Assembly: GCF_018283645.1 (NCBI RefSeq)
Contig: NZ_JAGSXH010000045.1
Location: 1-46,089, forward strand
Direction of reading: 5' to 3'
DNA: 46,089 nt
Origin: Actinocrinis puniceicyclus
GTDB taxonomy: Bacteria > Actinomycetota > Actinomycetes > Streptomycetales > Catenulisporaceae
In this document: piece after piece, positions 16,114 through 25,900 of the stretch
Layout of the letters: the number at the start of each line of letters is the position of its first letter
Numbering within the stretch: the first letter of the stretch is position 1
Notes under the pieces: generated by a model
The model's input: the letters and a program-made list of their open reading frames with translations, nothing else
What the model was told of the DNA's origin: nothing
Databases searched by the model: none
Made by a program: the position numbers and the translations under genes

Positions 16114-18434
16114 CGGTGCGATGGCTCCACGTCTCCGACTTCCATTTCGGCACCGGGATGTCCGGCTACGGGATGACGAATGTTCTCAAGACTCTGCTGC
16201 GCACCGTCCGTGAGCGTCGTCAACTCGAGGGGCCACCGGACTTCGTCTTCGCCACCGGGGATCTCGGCAACCGCGGCCAGGCTGCGGACTATGAACTCTG
16301 CGAAACATTCTTCGCACGACTGGTCGAGGCCGCGGGTGTCGATCCGAGCAGGCTGTGGATCGTTCCCGGCAACCATGACGTCGATCGCCGGCTGGCCCGC
16401 GGGGCGGTCCGCACGCTCTCGACGCCTCAGGAAGCCGACGAGTGGTTCTTCGACGAGCCGGCCAACCGGGCCTTCCACATCGCCAAGTTCGCCGAGTACC
16501 GGCGTTTCGCCCAGAGGTTCCTCCCCGGCCGGCAGTTCGCCCCCGGAGACGTCGTTCACCTGCCTGAGGTGGTCTCGGTGGGCGGCAGCCGGATCGGGGT
16601 CCTGCCGCTGAACTCGTCCTGGTTCTCCTGCGGGGACGACGACCTGCAGAATCTGTGGATCGGCTCAAGGCTGGTGCGGGAGCGTACGGAGGCGTTGCGT
16701 GCTGCCGGCGCGGAACTGATCATCGCGCTGCTGCATCACCCGTACTCGTTTCTGCACGAGAACGAGGGCGCCGAGTCGTGGCTGCGCCAAGAGTGCGACA
16801 TCGTTCTTCGCGGGCATCTGCACACCACGGACGTGAAGTACGTCGTCAGCGCCGACGGTCACTCGTTGGAGATCGCCGCGGGCGCAAGCTATCAGGGGCC
16901 GGCCCAGCCGTGCAGCGCCTTCTACTGCGAACTGGACATCGCCGCGGGGCAGGTGACGCTGGATCCCATCAGCTATGTGGAGAAGGCCGCCGCGCACACG
17001 TGGGTGCGCGACTCGACGATCTTCCCCGACGCCGCAGCCGACGACTACCGCAAGAGGTTTCCGCTGCGCGAAAGGCGAGCCGTGTCGGCCGCGGCCGCGT
17101 CACCGGCGGTCGCCACGTTCCCGCACACCGACTGGACGGCCGTCAACCACGTCGGCTGGCTCATGCAGATCGACGCCTGGTTTCCCGACGCCTATCGGCG
17201 CGATCCGAGCGGAGCCATGCGACAGATCGCGTCCCATGCCTTCCAGATATTGGTGCAGGCGCGCCGGCAGCCGAACCTGGCGAACAGCGTGATCGACATG
17301 GGCACCGCCCTGCTGCGGCACATACCAGCCGACCTGCCGACGCAACAGTCTCATCATCCGACCGTACTGCAGTTGCTCTCGCTGGGAATACACCACCGGC
17401 TCTCGCATCTCTTCATGCTGCCGGAGGTTCAGCTGAACGCCCTTCTCGACGTGCCGGACTACTCGCGTCTGCTGCGCTCGACGCGGCATCTTGCGGCCGG
17501 CGAATATCTGGCCGCGCACACGCTGGCCAACCAGGTCGGGCCGGGCTGCTGCGTTGCCTCGTTCGTCATGGGCCAGAGTGCCCGAAAGCGTGGATTCCCG
17601 TACGAAGCGGACGCGAGCTTCAAAGACATCATCCTGCACTTGGACCATATGGACTCGCTTCCCACAGGCAAGTCGATCCCGTGCAACGCCGGGGACAAAG
17701 TCCAGTGTCTGTGCAATCCCGACCTGCTGCGGGCCTCCGTCCTGCGGGCGCGCGGCGTCATCGCGAGGCAGCTCGGCGACGACGATGACGCGGAGCGCTA
17801 CTTCGCGGCGGCGACGGAGGCCGCCGAGGCCGCCCGAAGCGTTCCACAGCCACTGCCGCAGGACGGCGAAGGCGATCAGACACTGCCCACCGGCTACGAC
17901 GAGGCGCCTCAGCGAGTCTTGGCCGATGTCCACTACAGCCACGGCTACTACTGGTATGTAAGAGGCGACCTGGATCGCGCGGAGGTGCTCTTCCGCAAGG
18001 CGATTCACAGGTTGGGCAACGGACTTGAGCCCTGGGATTCACCATTCACCCGGCTCGCGATCGTCCGCCTCCTCAAAGGCGACTTGCGCGAAGCCAACCA
18101 ACTCGCTTACACCGCACGGGATCTGTGCGTGCGTTCCTCCGTGCAGGCCAATCGCGAGGCGCCGCTGAGCCAGTCCGTCTGCTCGTTGACCATCAGGATT
18201 CTGGAGGCGCTGAACGGACACCGGGAACCGGCCAACCGCTCGATCAGCCCGGAAAAGGAGCTCGACCAGGCCATCGCGCTACATCCGCCTTTGGGGCTGG
18301 GCCCGGTCGAGTGCCACTACGCCGATGTCGAGCTCCTGCAGACCGTGGCCCCCGAGTCTTGCCGGGCCCTCGTCGAGTCGATGCTGGCGAAGCTCGATTG
18401 CGCTACCGACGATGCGCGCGGCGCCGGTCCGTGA
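16110..18434 (+). CDS. Calcineurin-like metallophosphoesterase with TPR-like C-terminal half
   Basis: In this 774-residue protein, residues 1-~290 form a complete binuclear-metal phosphoesterase: WLHVSDFHFG (Asp10, His12), FATGDLGNRG (Asp51), VPGNHDVDR (Asn88-His89-Asp90), ALLHHPYS (about His208) and LRGHLHTTD (about 235-241). After a linker, residues ~335-770 are all-helical with TPR-like pairs such as YYWYVRGDLDRAEVLFRKAI and ARGVIARQLGDDDDAERYFA, likely a protein-binding or sensor scaffold. Two Cys-rich spots occur (GPGCCVASF and VQCLCNPD). A phosphodiesterase of nucleotides, nucleic acid or phosphoproteins is possible. It is the last and largest gene of the SLATT-oxidoreductase-VOC-phosphoesterase run and starts within the VOC stop. 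No signal peptide or TM segment is seen, so it should be cytoplasmic, unlike its SLATT neighbour. Confidence 0.85.
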   Translation: MTVRWLHVSDFHFGTGMSGYGMTNVLKTLLRTVRERRQLEGPPDFVFATGDLGNRGQAADYELCETFFARLVEAAGVDPSRLWIVPGNHDVDRRLARGAVRTLSTPQEADEWFFDEPANRAFHIAKFAEYRRFAQRFLPGRQFAPGDVVHLPEVVSVGGSRIGVLPLNSSWFSCGDDDLQNLWIGSRLVRERTEALRAAGAELIIALLHHPYSFLHENEGAESWLRQECDIVLRGHLHTTDVKYVVSADGHSLEIAAGASYQGPAQPCSAFYCELDIAAGQVTLDPISYVEKAAAHTWVRDSTIFPDAAADDYRKRFPLRERRAVSAAAASPAVATFPHTDWTAVNHVGWLMQIDAWFPDAYRRDPSGAMRQIASHAFQILVQARRQPNLANSVIDMGTALLRHIPADLPTQQSHHPTVLQLLSLGIHHRLSHLFMLPEVQLNALLDVPDYSRLLRSTRHLAAGEYLAAHTLANQVGPGCCVASFVMGQSARKRGFPYEADASFKDIILHLDHMDSLPTGKSIPCNAGDKVQCLCNPDLLRASVLRARGVIARQLGDDDDAERYFAAATEAAEAARSVPQPLPQDGEGDQTLPTGYDEAPQRVLADVHYSHGYYWYVRGDLDRAEVLFRKAIHRLGNGLEPWDSPFTRLAIVRLLKGDLREANQLAYTARDLCVRSSVQANREAPLSQSVCSLTIRILEALNGHREPANRSISPEKELDQAIALHPPLGLGPVECHYADVELLQTVAPESCRALVESMLAKLDCATDDARGAGP

Positions 18435-18695
18435 CCTGCCGCGCCACAATGACCAGGGCAGCACCCGGGCGCGTACGTCGGCGAGAACGGCAGTGCGGCC
18501 GGCGCGCCCGTCTCCACACTCACATGAATCATGAGAAATCCGGTGCCTCCGCGAGTTCATTTTGGCTGACACCCTTCGCGCCCTATCGGACCATGAGCGA
18601 AGGCACATGGAGTTGCCCGCGCACTCGTGTCGCGGGACAGGACCCGCGTTGGCGCGAATGCTGTTGGGCGGAGCGTTTGGCGCTACCGTGGAACC

Positions 18696-18977
18696 ATGAG
18701 CGCTCTGCCCTCCGACATGCACGGCCCGGGCCGGGCCGTGGTCCGGATGCCGCGCACCATCCGCGCGGTGCGCGCGGCGCTGCCCCGGGAACTGCGGGCC
18801 AGGTTCAACGAGGAGATGGAGAGCGGCGAGCAGCCGGCGACCTTCGAGCACTGGTGGGCACGGGCGGTCATCCAGTCCAGCCCGCGCACGACGGCGCTGC
18901 TGGAGCAGGCGCGCAACGGCACGCTCAAGACGGTGCCCGCCGCGGAGGTGTTCGGGGACCGCTGGGCCGACGCCTGA
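18696..18977 (+). CDS. DUF6247-like small protein, probable antitoxin
   Basis: This 93-residue protein has the core MPRTIRAVRAALPRELRARF, then EHWWARAVIQSSPRTTALLEQ and a tail rich in charged residues. It resembles the actinomycete DUF6247 type, which often precedes a small RelE/ParE-like gene. ATG 18696 was chosen over the GTG/ATG-rich sequence upstream because the conserved part begins soon after; GTGGAA is the only weak ribosome-binding site. The stop overlaps the next start (TGATG, 1 bp), as in many toxin-antitoxin pairs. Function is inferred from this arrangement. Confidence 0.6.
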   Translation: MSALPSDMHGPGRAVVRMPRTIRAVRAALPRELRARFNEEMESGEQPATFEHWWARAVIQSSPRTTALLEQARNGTLKTVPAAEVFGDRWADA

Positions 18978-19231
18978 TGGCGTTCGGCCTCCACATCAGC
19001 GAAACGGTCGCCGCCGAACTGGCGGCCATGGACGAGCCGACATCCGAACTGCTGCTCATGGAGATGATCGACCTCGCCGCCGCACCGCTCGAGCGCGGAA
19101 CGCAGCTGGAACGCGACGGCCCGGTCTCGCGCCGGATGCTGGGCTTGGGCACGAACCTGATCCTCTTCCAAGCGGACGAGGACACCAAGATCGTCACCAT
19201 CCTCGACGTCGTGTGGCTCACTTCAAGCTGA
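18977..19231 (+). CDS. Small RelE/ParE-like protein, probable toxin
   Basis: This 84-residue protein starts MAFGLHISETVAAELAAM and ends with a strand pattern NLILFQADEDTKIVTILDVVWL. That is the typical end of RelE/ParE-fold toxins, where alternating beta strands finish in a VxxILxVxW motif. It is coupled to the preceding antitoxin-like gene by a 1-bp overlap. Catalytic residues cannot be assigned with confidence. An RNase (RelE) or gyrase (ParE) target is unknown, and a non-toxin role is possible. Confidence 0.55.
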   Translation: MAFGLHISETVAAELAAMDEPTSELLLMEMIDLAAAPLERGTQLERDGPVSRRMLGLGTNLILFQADEDTKIVTILDVVWLTSS

Positions 19232-19377
19232 CCATGACGGCGATACCTGACGCTCCCGTCACCGCCAAGATGCGATAGAGCCAGGATCCTGATACAGCCT
19301 GTGTTTCGGCGACCGAGCCGACATGCCAAGTCCTGGGTCGCTACTGTGGACGGGCTTCGCGCTGGGCGCAGTAGGAA

Positions 19378-19959
19378 GTGTGTACCCATCAGGACGCCAC
19401 GCAGACTGTCTCGAACATCGCCCAGGCGTATCAGGGGGCGTCCACCCAGCGAATGATGTCGGGATGGGCAGAGCTGTCGGGCCGTCATGTGCGCGAGATC
19501 GTGGACGGCAGCGTGATCGTCACGGATGCGCTGGAGGCGTGGGCGGGGTACATCGTCGCGCAGAAGCTCGAGGCGATCGGGCAGCTGGTGGAGATGGCGG
19601 CGGAGTTCTTCGCGGACCAGGCCGCGTCGGTGGCCACGTTCGGCATCGCGGAGGCGGCGCTGCCGTTGATCATCGAGGCGGGACAGAAGCTGGGCCAGTC
19701 GCTGGTCCAAGACCTGGAACAGTATGTGCTCGGCAAGGTCGTCGAGGCGGCGCTCAGGCCGTTCATGGCGAAGGTGCAGGCGCTGCTGGCAGGCCTGGAC
19801 TGGGGCAACACCGGCGCATCCGGGTCCGGGGCGGGCGAAGGGTTCAGCTTGGACGAGGCGCAGATGCGTATGCACCTGTCGACGCTGCGCTCGCACGCGG
19901 ACACGATGCTCGGGCACGGGCAGACGCTGCGCCAAGGGCTTGCGGGGTTGAGCTTCTGA
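19378..19959 (+). pseudogene. N-terminally truncated WXG100-like type VII-type protein
   Basis: The frame reads QTVSNIAQAYQGASTQRMMS, then GRHVREIVDGSVIVTDALEAW and a long helical hydrophobic tract (FADQAASVATFGIAEAALPL). These match the second half of a WXG100 domain and the membrane-like tail of large type VII substrates, as in 6435-7484. The first helix is missing and the WxG Trp is Tyr (YQG). The only upstream codon is GTG 19378, six bases after an in-frame TAG (19372) and without a ribosome-binding site. ATG 19453 is the next start. I read it as a remnant; a short functional product cannot be excluded. It is coupled to the next small frame by a 1-bp overlap. Confidence 0.55.
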
Positions 19960-20114
19960 TGTCGAGCGGGTTCATGGCAGCGGCAGCAGAGCAGGCCGGC
20001 GCCGACCTGGCCGAGGCATGCGACGCGGCGGTGCAGACGATCAGCCGCAAGCTGATCTCCCGGGCGGCCGACACCCAGGAGGCAAACCGAAATCGCAGTG
20101 TCCGAAATCCGTGA
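19959..20114 (+). CDS. Short EspC/WXG-type partner fragment
   Basis: This 51-residue frame, beginning MSSGFMAAAAEQAGADLAEA, overlaps the preceding stop (TGATG). It has the helix pattern and an ADTQEANR near the end, similar to the 'ADT.EAN' C-terminus of small type VII partners. It stops early (RNRSVRNP) and is about half the length expected, so it is probably part of the same decayed pair. No ribosome-binding site is needed if coupled. Confidence 0.4.
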   Translation: MSSGFMAAAAEQAGADLAEACDAAVQTISRKLISRAADTQEANRNRSVRNP

Positions 20115-20253
20115 CCTGCTCGGATCAGATCCGAGCTGGCGGAATAGTAGGTGACCCAGTCGCAGCCAGAGACGGCTGTGAACCGGCCTGGATCGCGGCA
20201 ATCCGACCGGGCGCGCGCGGCACAGCGCGTGGAACACCAGCCTACAAAGCAAG

Positions 20254-21039
20254 TCAGCAACGCTGGTAGGACACCAGCTCGCCGCGCGCCGGGGACATCA
20301 GGATTCTGAAGTGGCGAGCCAGGCGCTGCACGTCGACGGGCGCGTGGATCAGCGTGCCGATCTCAAGGTTGGCGCCCAGTGCCCGGCCGGTGAGGTTCGC
20401 GCTGCCGAGCAGCACCTTGGCGTCGTCCACGATGATGAACTTGGCGTGCATGACGGCGCCCGCGGGTCGCCGGTGCTCGGGCCAATGCCACACGTGCACT
20501 CCCGGTATCGCCGCGAGCCGGGCCGCGGCGTCGGTGCCACGCGTCTCGGCGATGGCGTCGACCTGGACCGCGCGGGCCGCGGCCGCCGCCAGATCCGCGG
20601 TGATGTCCGCGACGTCGTTGGTCGCGTAGGTCGCGACCAGGATGGTCCGCTCGGCCCCGGCGATCAGGCTCGACGCGACGGCCGCGGTGTCGCGTACCGG
20701 TTCGGTGCGGTCGCGCGGTCCGGAGATCACCCACTCCAGCGCGTGGTCCGCGTCCCATGCCTCGTACTGCGCCGCGGCGGTACGCAGCGCGAACGCGAGC
20801 GTCGCGCCGTACGGTCGCGGTTCGGCGGCGCGCCACTCGGTGGACAGCCGCTCGGCCAGCGGCCCGAGGCCGGTGCCGCCGGGCCTCGCTTCGAGCAGCG
20901 CCGCCGTGAGCGCGGGCCCGGGGCCAGGGTGTGCTTCCAGCACCTTGACCCAGGCTTCGATGTGCGCGGGGCCGAGGGCGGTCGCGATGCTCGCCATCGT
21001 CTCCGGGAGCCGGGAGCGGGATGAGAGCGGTTCGTTCAT
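20254..21039 (-). CDS. drmC: DISARM protein DrmC (phospholipase D-like)
   Basis: This 261-residue protein carries one complete PLD/HKD motif, HAKFIIVDDAKVLLGSANLT (about residues 200-219), in the C-terminal half and a divergent N-terminal half; PLD-fold enzymes with a single motif act as dimers. A nuclease or phosphodiesterase function is expected. DrmC is the least essential member of the known DISARM core. ATG 21039 overlaps the drmB stop by 1 bp (TGATG), and upstream in-frame codons running into drmB were rejected. It is the last gene of the five-gene DISARM run. Confidence 0.9.
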   Translation of the reverse strand: MNEPLSSRSRLPETMASIATALGPAHIEAWVKVLEAHPGPGPALTAALLEARPGGTGLGPLAERLSTEWRAAEPRPYGATLAFALRTAAAQYEAWDADHALEWVISGPRDRTEPVRDTAAVASSLIAGAERTILVATYATNDVADITADLAAAAARAVQVDAIAETRGTDAAARLAAIPGVHVWHWPEHRRPAGAVMHAKFIIVDDAKVLLGSANLTGRALGANLEIGTLIHAPVDVQRLARHFRILMSPARGELVSYQRC

Positions 21040-22970
21040 CAGGCGGCGGTGGCCGGCAGGCCGAAGAAGCCGAGGCCGGTGCCGCTGTGCGCGAAGGTGT
21101 CCACGAGCAGCGCGCGGTCGAGGTAGCGGTTGCCTGCCTCGCAGGAGGTCTCGGCGGCGAACAGGCAGGCGTGGCACGCGGCGCCGTGCAGACGGCCGTG
21201 TTCGCGCGGGTCGTGCTCCGAGCACAGCGGGTCGGAGCCGCACAGTTGCGCGGACTCGATCGCCTGGCCCAGCAGCGGGATGAGGCGGTCGCGCTCCCCC
21301 AGGCTGACCAGTCCGCCGAGCGTGCCCTCGCTGTCGGGCGCCGCCGTGTAGAGCAGGAGGCCGGCCATGGGCTGCTCGCCGCTCCTGGCGTAGATGCGTT
21401 CGCTGATGCCGGAGGCGCCGTAGCCGCATTCGAGGGCGAATTCGCGGATGAGGCAGTGCGCGAGGGTGTGCAGCAGGATGTAGCGCACCCCGGGCCAGTC
21501 CAGTTCGACGCCCATCGTCTGGCACCATTTCGCGTGCGCGGCGCGCAGGACGCTCGCGCGTCTGTGTACGGCGTCGAGTTGTTCCCAGCGGGCGATCCGG
21601 GCCTCGTCGAAGCGCAGGAAGATCCCTTCGCCGCGGGTTTCCGCGCACGGCACCCAGCTGGGCGGGTTCGAGCTGATCGGCGCGCAGCGCCGGTTGTCGG
21701 CGCCGACCGCGCCGGCGGAGGTGTCCCAGTCCGGCGCGTCGAGGCGGGTGAACGCATACAGGGCGCTGACTTCACGCAGCTTCGTCACGCGCACGATGTC
21801 GGCAAGCGCGCCGACCGGTGCGCTCTCGCCCGGGGCGGCGATGCGTCCGCGTTCGCGGCGTGTGGTGAAGTCGTCGAGGCTGTGTTCGCGCTGGTCGGTG
21901 AACGCGGCCCATTCGGGTACACGCAGGTCGACGGCTTCGTCCGGGGAGTCCGCGTCGCCGCCGCCGCCGCTGCCGCTGTTGCTGTTGCTGCTGCCCGGCG
22001 TCGTCGCGGCGGCGGCGTGCAGCGCGGCGATGGTCCGGTACACGCTCTCGATGCCGAATTGTTCGAGGTCGCGCCAGGAATACTGGGTCGGAAGCAGGGC
22101 TTTGACGGTCTCGGCGGGCAGTGGGGCGAGGAGGCTCAGCGTCTCCCAGTGTTCGCGCACGGCTTGTTCGACCGGTTCGTCCGTGCGCGGGAGGGAGAAG
22201 ACTTTCAGTTGCATGGCGAACCAGCTGTTGGTGGCGCCCAGGGCGAGGGTGCGGGTCTGTTCGCCGCAGGGGTCGAATTTCTCCAGGTGGGGGTGGCGGC
22301 CGCGGCAGGCGGGCAGGTTGGCCTGTTTGGTCTGGCCGATGGCGTCGGCCATGCTGCGGCTGGCTCCGCATGAGCAGATGACGAAGATGTTCGCCGCCTC
22401 GCCGGTGGTGCCGCGTTCGACGAGGGTCAGGGTGTGGCCGGGGTCTTCGTCGACGCCGCCGTGGACGAAGTAGAGCCAGGGGAAGTCGTCGAGGTGCCCG
22501 TTGGGGCAGGCGAGGACGAAGCGCGCGGGTAGCGCCGTGGCCGGTACGCGGTGGTTGTGCACGTAGCGGGTTTTCTCGGGCGCGTAGTTGTTGGGTTTGA
22601 GGGTGAACAGGCCGGAGCGGGCGCGGGCCAGCAGGTTGCAGGACAGGTTCGAGCAGCGCAGCCACCCGGGGAAGACCTCGACGGGGACGCCGATGCCGGC
22701 CCAGTTGCCGAAGGGGTCGCGGGTCCTGGGTTGGTGCGGGGGCAGGCGCAGTTGGGCGACCTGCGGCCCGAGCTTGCGGCGCACGGCGGTCAGCAGGCGT
22801 TGTTCCGTGACGACGGCGGCGTTGCCGGGGTCCCAGCGGTCCAGGCCCATCACCATGACGGACAGGTTGGGCAGGTCGGCGATCGAGCCGATGCCGAAGG
22901 TGTGCAGCAGTTGACTCGGGCGCAGTTCGCCGACCCGCAGCCGGTTGTCGGTGGGTGCGGTCGCGGTCAC
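21039..22970 (-). CDS. drmB: DISARM protein DrmB (DUF1998)
   Basis: This 643-residue protein begins with the DrmB signature RPSQLLHTFGIGSIADLPNL and includes NPPSWVPCAETRGEGIFLRF. The DUF1998 domain at the C-terminus has Cys clusters (SDPLCSEHD, ACHACLFAAETSCEAGNRYL) suited to metal binding. In DISARM, DrmB forms a complex with the DrmA helicase that loads on DNA with 5' overhangs and helps recognise incoming phage DNA. GTG 22970 overlaps the drmA stop as GTGA (4 bp). A Ser/Asn/Gly-rich low-complexity stretch near residue 325-340 (SSNSNSGSGGGGD) is a likely flexible linker. Confidence 0.93.
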   Translation of the reverse strand: MTATAPTDNRLRVGELRPSQLLHTFGIGSIADLPNLSVMVMGLDRWDPGNAAVVTEQRLLTAVRRKLGPQVAQLRLPPHQPRTRDPFGNWAGIGVPVEVFPGWLRCSNLSCNLLARARSGLFTLKPNNYAPEKTRYVHNHRVPATALPARFVLACPNGHLDDFPWLYFVHGGVDEDPGHTLTLVERGTTGEAANIFVICSCGASRSMADAIGQTKQANLPACRGRHPHLEKFDPCGEQTRTLALGATNSWFAMQLKVFSLPRTDEPVEQAVREHWETLSLLAPLPAETVKALLPTQYSWRDLEQFGIESVYRTIAALHAAAATTPGSSNSNSGSGGGGDADSPDEAVDLRVPEWAAFTDQREHSLDDFTTRRERGRIAAPGESAPVGALADIVRVTKLREVSALYAFTRLDAPDWDTSAGAVGADNRRCAPISSNPPSWVPCAETRGEGIFLRFDEARIARWEQLDAVHRRASVLRAAHAKWCQTMGVELDWPGVRYILLHTLAHCLIREFALECGYGASGISERIYARSGEQPMAGLLLYTAAPDSEGTLGGLVSLGERDRLIPLLGQAIESAQLCGSDPLCSEHDPREHGRLHGAACHACLFAAETSCEAGNRYLDRALLVDTFAHSGTGLGFFGLPATAA

Positions 22971-25900
22971 TGGTCGGCTCCTGTCCTGGTGGTAACTGTG
23001 CCGGTGGTTCCCGTGCCGGCGGCTCCCGTGCCGGCGGTTCCCGTGCCGGTGGTTCCCGTGCCGGCGGCTCCCGTGATGGTGTCCGCTGCGCCGCCGCCCG
23101 CCGCGTTCTGGTCCTCGTCGCTCGCCCGGGCCGCCCAGGCCGGCTCGTCAGTGTCCTGATCGACCTTGGTGTGGCTGTCGGGGTCGTGGCTGAGGATGAG
23201 CTGGATTCCCGGTTCGACGTTGCGCAGCGAGGTCGGGCAGGTGAAGCGGGTCCACGCGCCGGTTTCGGGCTCGCGCAGCAGGGCTTCGATGTCGCCGGAC
23301 TGCGTGCCGCGGCCGACCCGGTAGCCGAGCCTGATGCCGGGTGCGCGTCTGCGCCGTTCCCAGTAGTCCAGCCGGTCGTCGAGGTGGCGCTGTATCTGCT
23401 CGCCGATGGCGCGGTGCCCGGTCACGTCCAGCGCGCGGCGCCGCAGGTACTGAGTGACGTGGTCGGCCAGTTCGGAGTCCCGGGTGAGGTAACCGGCACC
23501 GAGGTTGGTGTTGTAGTCGGGTCGCAGGTCCCGTACGAGCGCGGCCAGGACGCCGGACAGGCCGCGGTCGATGGCCCGGTCCGCGAAGGGCGTGACGGAC
23601 AGCGCCTCGACGTGCTGGTACATGGTCGCGTGGAAGGCTTCGAAGGATTCGTAGTGGGACAGGTCGCGCGGCCGGGCCCAGTTGTAGACCGTGAAGACGA
23701 GGCCCGGTGCGGCCCGGCCGACGCGGCTGGTGGCCTGGATGTATTCGGCCGGTGACTTGGGCTGGTTGGCCACGATCATCGCGCCGAGCCGGGGGACGTC
23801 CACGCCGACGGCGATCATGTTGGTGGCCAGCAGCACGTCGACGGCGCGGGCGCTCTCGGCGCGCTGGCCCTCGGACCCGGACCGGCTCGGCCCGGCGTCG
23901 GGGCCGTATCCCGCGGATCGCCCGGTGTAGGAGCGTTCGAGTTCGGCCAGGACGGCCGGGATGTCCTCGTTCGACATCCGGGAGGTCAGTTCGCGCAGTT
24001 GCGGTTCGCGCCGGTTGGCCAGGCCGCGTTCGGCGGCCCGGCCGACGCGGGTGGTCACGTCGTCCTCGACGAGGCGGCGCATCCCGCCGAGGTCGCGCAG
24101 CGAGTTGAAGTACCCGACGACGGTCATGTACGGGTCGGTGATCTCGTTGCGGCCGTACTTCTCGTGCAGCGCGTGTGCCGCCGCCAGCAGCGCGACGTAG
24201 ACCCGGATGTGCGTGTTCTTGATCCGCGATCCGTGCGCGCACAGGCCGACGTAGAGGCGGCCGGGCCGACTGCCGGGGCCTTGGACGGGGCGGGTGCGGG
24301 CGAAGAACGAGTCGTCGGCGTCCAGACCGGGCGGCGGGAAGATCCGGGTCTCCCGGTTGAACAGCGCCCCGATCTGTTTGCGGGCGCGGCGCACGGTCGC
24401 GGTGGAGGCGATCACCTTGGGCCGCACGTATTTCCCGGGGCCGCGCTCCCAGGTGGCGAGCCGGTCGACGGCCGATTCGTAGAGCCCGACCAGGGAGCCG
24501 AGCGGGCCGGAGATCAGGTGCAGCTCGTCCTGGACGATCAGGTCCGGCGGCCGGATGCGCGCGCCGGGCAGGATCCGCGCGGGCGGCAGCGCATCGGTGG
24601 CCTGATGGCCCGTGGCGCTTTCCCAGGCGGCGCTGGTGGTTTCGGCGGCCAGGTGCCCGTGCCGTTCGCAGTACCGGTCCACGCCGCCGAACAGCGTGCG
24701 GGTCGCTCCCTGCCAGGGCAGTTGCGCGAACTTGTCCACGGTGGCGATCACCAGGGAGGGCAGCAGCCGGTAGAGCTCCTCGTCGGTGACGACCACCGGC
24801 AGGCCGGGCTCTGCTCCGTGCGCACCGGAATACTCGCCCATGGGCCCGAAGGGGCAGTACATCACGTCGGGGCAGCGAACCCACGTACGGCGCAGGCCCT
24901 TGAGATCGACGGTGACGGCGCGGGCCGCTTCGAGCGCGCTGCCGCACCACGGGCAGTGGGTGAGCTGGTGCGGGCTGCCGCCGCCGAGCCGGGGCCGTCC
25001 CTTGTCCCGGTTCAACTCCCGCACCCATTCCTCGGCCCGGTCCACACTGTTGGGGGTCACGTCGCCGCCGACCCACAGTCCGATCCGGAACGGCTCACTG
25101 CCCCACCGCGCGGTGTCGGCGCGGCGCAGGACCTCGCAGGCACAGATGAGCGCGGCGGCGCGGTAGAACTGCTGGATCGTCAGCAGCCGCAGCGTATACC
25201 GCATCAGTACCGCGATTCCCCGGTCGGCGCGGTAGCCGCCGTATTCGGATTCGGGTTGCAGGCGCCGGATGGCGAGGGTGAACGCGGTCAGTCCCAGGTA
25301 TGCCTCGGTTTTCCCGCCGCCGGTGGGGAACCAGAGCAGGTCGGCGATCGCGGCCTCGGTGTCGGTGGAGCGCTCCGGGTGCCCGGGGTCGGCCAGCGCG
25401 GGCAGGTTGAGCAGGAGGAAGGCGAGCTGGAACGGCCGCCAGGAGCGGTTGCGCGCGGCGCGCTCGTCCGCGTCGGCGGCGGCGACAGCCTGATCGGGTA
25501 ACAGGTTCGGGTCGCGGCGGCGTTGCGCGGCGGCGATGGTGTGGATGCGCTGCTGGTGCATCGCGCTGTTGGCGAACCGGAACGCGGCCAGCGCGCGCTC
25601 GTCGCGCAGGCCGGGTGGACCGGTGAGCAGGTCGATGCCGGCTTCGATGCGTGTCGCGGCTTCGCGCGCGGCGGTCAGGGTGTCGCGGATCTCCGGCCTG
25701 AAGCCGTCGAGTCGTGCTTCGGGTTGCCCCGCGTGGCGCTGCGCACGCTCGATCCAGGCGCGGTAACCGGTGACCAGCGGTAGCAGCGCGGCGCGCAGCG
25801 GTTCGGCTTCGAGAGCGGCGAGCACCTTCATGTCGAGCACGAGGGAGGCCAGTTCGGGCAGGTCCGGGTCGGCGGCGGCGTCGGGTACGTCGGTGGCCGG

